Assembly (NCBI GenBank): GCA_028281675.1
Contig: JANQJL010000056.1
Coordinates: 1-44,708 of the forward strand
Length of the DNA: 44,708 bases
Reading direction: 5' to 3'
Source of the DNA: Simkaniaceae bacterium
GTDB lineage: Bacteria; Chlamydiota; Chlamydiia; Chlamydiales; Simkaniaceae
Part shown: piece by piece, positions 42,630-44,708 of the stretch
How the letters are laid out: each line of letters begins with the position of its first letter
Numbering within the stretch: the first letter of the stretch is position 1
Translations under genes and position numbers: made by a program
The notes under the pieces: model-generated
What the model saw: the letters and a program-made list of their open reading frames with translations, nothing else
Databases searched by the model: none
What the model was told of the DNA's origin: nothing

Positions 42630-43594
42630 TCGCCTACCATTTTTGTTTTTGAGAGCTCAATCCTTGGGTCAAGGAGAGTATATAAGATATCAACCATGAG
42701 AACACAAAGCATTAAAAGAGCGCTATAAAAGACAGTGACTCCCATGATAACTGTGTAGTCTCGGTTAGTGATACTTGTAACAAACCAGCCTCCAAGGCCA
42801 GGAATCCCGAAGATTTTTTCTACAATAAAGCTTCCAGTGAGGATTGTACTAGCAAGGGGGCCTAAATAAGTGATAACAGGGAGAAGGCTATTTTTTAGAA
42901 CGTGTTTTAAGATAACCTGCCTTGTAGAAAGTCCCTTGGAACGGGCTGTTTGTACATAGTCTTGCTCTAAAACCTCAACCATGTTGGCACGCGTTAAACG
43001 GGCAATAAAAGCTGTGGGAAGTGCTGCTAAAGCAAGGACTGGAAGGATAGTATGAGCAAGTGTTCCCCATCTTGCCACAGGAAATAGATCAAGTTTCATC
43101 GAAAAAATATACTGGAGGAGAGTGGCCATGATAAAATTAGGAACGGAGATTCCGATAACCGCAATAATCATGGCAATGTGATCTTCCCATCTAGAACGAC
43201 GGACTGCAGCAATCGTCCCAAGAATAATTCCTGAAAACAGGGCAATCGATATTGCTTCAAGACCCAGAACAAGAGATACGGGGAAACCTTCACGGATAAT
43301 ATCATTCACTGTCCGTCCCTCATACTTAAAAGAAGGGCCAAGGTCCCAAGTGACAATTCCTTTTAGGTACTTCACATATTGTATGTACCACGGTTGATCA
43401 AGACCAAAGTGGGCACGCATACTTTTCATGATCTCCTCAGGAATAGCTTGCTCTTGTATAAAAGGATCGCCAGGAGCCGCTTGCATCAAGAAAAATGTCA
43501 TTGTCGCCACAAGAAACAATGAGAAGACTAAGATAAAAAGTTTTTGGATTAAGTACTTTTTCTTCATTAAGGATGATTTGTTATTAGTCCCCAT
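42626..43594 (-). CDS. oppB: Oligopeptide/dipeptide ABC transporter permease (OppB/DppB type)
   Basis: The protein has the OppB N-terminal pattern (LVATMTFFLMQAAPGDPF, with R-A-H-F-G-L-D-Q-P-W-Y), six helices, and the coupling EAA loop ARSKGLSTRQVILKHVLKN. The start is uncertain: a TTG at 43624, ATG at 43594 and ATG at 43567 are all in frame, none with a good ribosome-binding site. The ATG at 43594 is chosen provisionally. It is the first gene of the minus-strand operon; no substrate-binding protein gene precedes it here. Confidence 0.93.
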   Translation of the reverse strand: MGTNNKSSLMKKKYLIQKLFILVFSLFLVATMTFFLMQAAPGDPFIQEQAIPEEIMKSMRAHFGLDQPWYIQYVKYLKGIVTWDLGPSFKYEGRTVNDIIREGFPVSLVLGLEAISIALFSGIILGTIAAVRRSRWEDHIAMIIAVIGISVPNFIMATLLQYIFSMKLDLFPVARWGTLAHTILPVLALAALPTAFIARLTRANMVEVLEQDYVQTARSKGLSTRQVILKHVLKNSLLPVITYLGPLASTILTGSFIVEKIFGIPGLGGWFVTSITNRDYTVIMGVTVFYSALLMLCVLMVDILYTLLDPRIELSKTKMVGE

Positions 43595-43617
43595 AAATTT
43601 AAGGAGATTTAGAAATT

Positions 43618-43646
43618 TTGTCAAAATTTATTAGGGATTTGTTATA
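43618..43646 (+). promoter_or_regulatory. Candidate promoter reading toward fbaB
   Basis: TTGTCA (43618-43623) and GTTATA (43641-43646) are 17 bases apart in the AT-rich gap between the divergent opp and fbaB genes. It overlaps the extreme 5' end of the longest oppB frame, another reason to doubt that TTG start. The distance to the fbaB start is about 195 bases, so a long leader would result. Confidence 0.3.
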
Positions 43647-43658
43647 GTGCGAATAATT

Positions 43659-43812
43659 CACCTTACGCACAGAAAGTGAGAGGAGAATTTTGTTATTTTG
43701 ATTTCCAGTAGCTTACGAAAAGGGCAATCCTGTTCATGAATAAGATAAGCATTTTCTAATCAGCTGGGGATCAAAAGAATACATTTATCATCCAGTGAGC
43801 GTGCGTAAGGTG
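43659..43812. repeat. 12-bp perfect inverted repeat flanking the opp-fbaB intergenic region
   Basis: CACCTTACGCAC (43659-43670) and GTGCGTAAGGTG (43801-43812) are exact complements, 130 bases apart. The right copy ends 28 bases before the fbaB start. It could be a pair of regulator sites or the base of a long leader stem. Nothing else certain lies between them. Confidence 0.55.
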
Positions 43813-43840
43813 GGTGAATAACCAGCAAATGGAGAAACAG

Positions 43841-44708
43841 ATGGACCACTCGAAAATACAATCACTTCTTGGCGGAAAAGCAAAAGATCTTTTAGAGCAT
43901 CGCTGTAAAACAGTCTCAAAAGAGCACCTCCATCTTCCTGGTCCCGATTGGGTTGACCGCATTTTTGCAGGGACCGATCGATCGACCCGCGTTCTCCAAA
44001 GTATGCAAGAAATACTTGGAGCTGGGCGCCTTGCAAATACCGGTTACCTCTCTATCCTCCCTGTCGACCAAGGGATTGAACATACTGCAGGAGCGTCCTT
44101 TGCTCCCAATCCCGATTACTTCGATCCAGAAAATATTGTCAAACTAGCGATTGAAGGAGGATGCAACGGCGTTGCCTCGACCCTTGGAGTTCTTGGATCA
44201 GTCGCACGAAAATATGCCCATAAGATTCCATTTATCCTTAAATTCAACCACAATGAACTCCTCACCTATCCCAATACCTATGATCAAATCATATTTGCTT
44301 CTGTGCAACAAGCCTACGACATGGGGTGCCGCGCTGTTGGTGCGACCATTTACTTCGGTTCTCCTGAAAGCGATCGGCAAATAGTAGAGGTCTCTCAAGC
44401 TTTCGAACATGCTCACGAACTAGGGATGGTAACGATCCTCTGGTGTTATCTCCGCAATTCCAAATTTAAAACCGAAAAACAAGATTACCACATCGCAGCA
44501 GATCTTACTGGACAAGCGAACCACCTCGGTGTGACCATTCAAGCCGATATCATCAAACAAAAGCTTCCGGAATGTAATGGTGGCTTTAAAGATATCAAAT
44601 TCGGCAAGCAAACCGAAAAGATGTACACCGAACTTTGCTCCGATCATCCAATTGACCTTACCCGTTACCAAGTGATCAATAATTACATGGGACGGATGGG
44701 GCTGATCA
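43841..44708 (+). CDS. fbaB: Fructose-bisphosphate aldolase class I, DhnA/FbaB type (3' end outside window)
   Basis: The frame runs open to the window edge (289 codons of about 350). It matches E. coli FbaB closely over its whole length: [77 protein letters not shown] and [11 protein letters not shown]. Lys239 in DIIKQK is the likely Schiff-base residue. It cleaves fructose 1,6-bisphosphate in glycolysis and can run in reverse for gluconeogenesis. Chlamydiae use this DhnA-type aldolase. The ATG at 43841 follows GGAGA by five bases; an in-frame ATG at 43829 lacks such a site. Confidence 0.96.
   Translation, partial: MDHSKIQSLLGGKAKDLLEHRCKTVSKEHLHLPGPDWVDRIFAGTDRSTRVLQSMQEILGAGRLANTGYLSILPVDQGIEHTAGASFAPNPDYFDPENIVKLAIEGGCNGVASTLGVLGSVARKYAHKIPFILKFNHNELLTYPNTYDQIIFASVQQAYDMGCRAVGATIYFGSPESDRQIVEVSQAFEHAHELGMVTILWCYLRNSKFKTEKQDYHIAADLTGQANHLGVTIQADIIKQKLPECNGGFKDIKFGKQTEKMYTELCSDHPIDLTRYQVINNYMGRMGLI

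Overview
The window looks like chromosomal DNA of a member of the Chlamydiota, most likely an environmental (Parachlamydia/Simkania/Waddlia-like) lineage rather than Chlamydia itself. Pointers are the gatCAB operon, the divergent rnhC/rodZ pair (neighbours also in Chlamydia trachomatis, as I recall its gene order), a Pkn1-type kinase fused to a formylglycine-generating-enzyme-like domain, BrnQ, a DhnA/FbaB-type class I aldolase, moderate GC content and many secreted or membrane proteins of no recognised family. The species assignment is inference.

Layout. 1-600: a decayed accessory patch with the 3' end of an IS200/IS605 transposase, a beheaded DUF2442 gene and a truncated AbiEi-like antitoxin behind a palindrome. 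640-6405 (minus): a complete tripartite RND efflux operon (outer-membrane channel, lipoprotein adaptor, pump). 6460-7536: a signal-less M48 metallopeptidase. 7588-10820 (minus): gatC-gatA-gatB. 10948-13217 (minus): three uncharacterised genes, one with a possible frameshift. 13373-22245 (plus): DUF378 protein, candidate inclusion-type membrane protein, SRPBCC-epimerase fusion, BrnQ, Yip1-like protein, two small envelope proteins, a 543-residue orphan and an MFS transporter. 22384-24832 (minus): a secreted triple-repeat protein bracketed by a duplicated segment, then a beta-barrel candidate. 24857-27385 (minus): recN, rnhC. 27540-33427 (plus): rodZ, a YyaL-type protein, the kinase-FGE protein, a low-molecular-weight phosphatase and ispH. 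33554-39642 (plus): amino-acid permease with a USP tail, an S46 dipeptidyl-peptidase, and an NfeD/flotillin pair. 39752-43594 (minus): an Opp/Dpp transporter without a binding protein. 43841-end: partial fbaB.

The functional themes are peptide and amino-acid acquisition (S46 peptidase, Opp, BrnQ, permease), drug efflux, envelope organisation (RodZ, flotillin/NfeD) and signalling (kinase-like protein next to a phosphatase).

The most unusual signal is non-coding. A family of short palindromic elements with arms AGAGCCA-N-TTGCAAAA occurs at least five times. Some copies sit so close to genes that they supply a stop codon, a start codon or part of a signal peptide. Two other very strong hairpins (a 44-bp nearly perfect and a 30-bp perfect inverted repeat) also occupy gene boundaries. 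No rRNA, tRNA or CRISPR array was seen.
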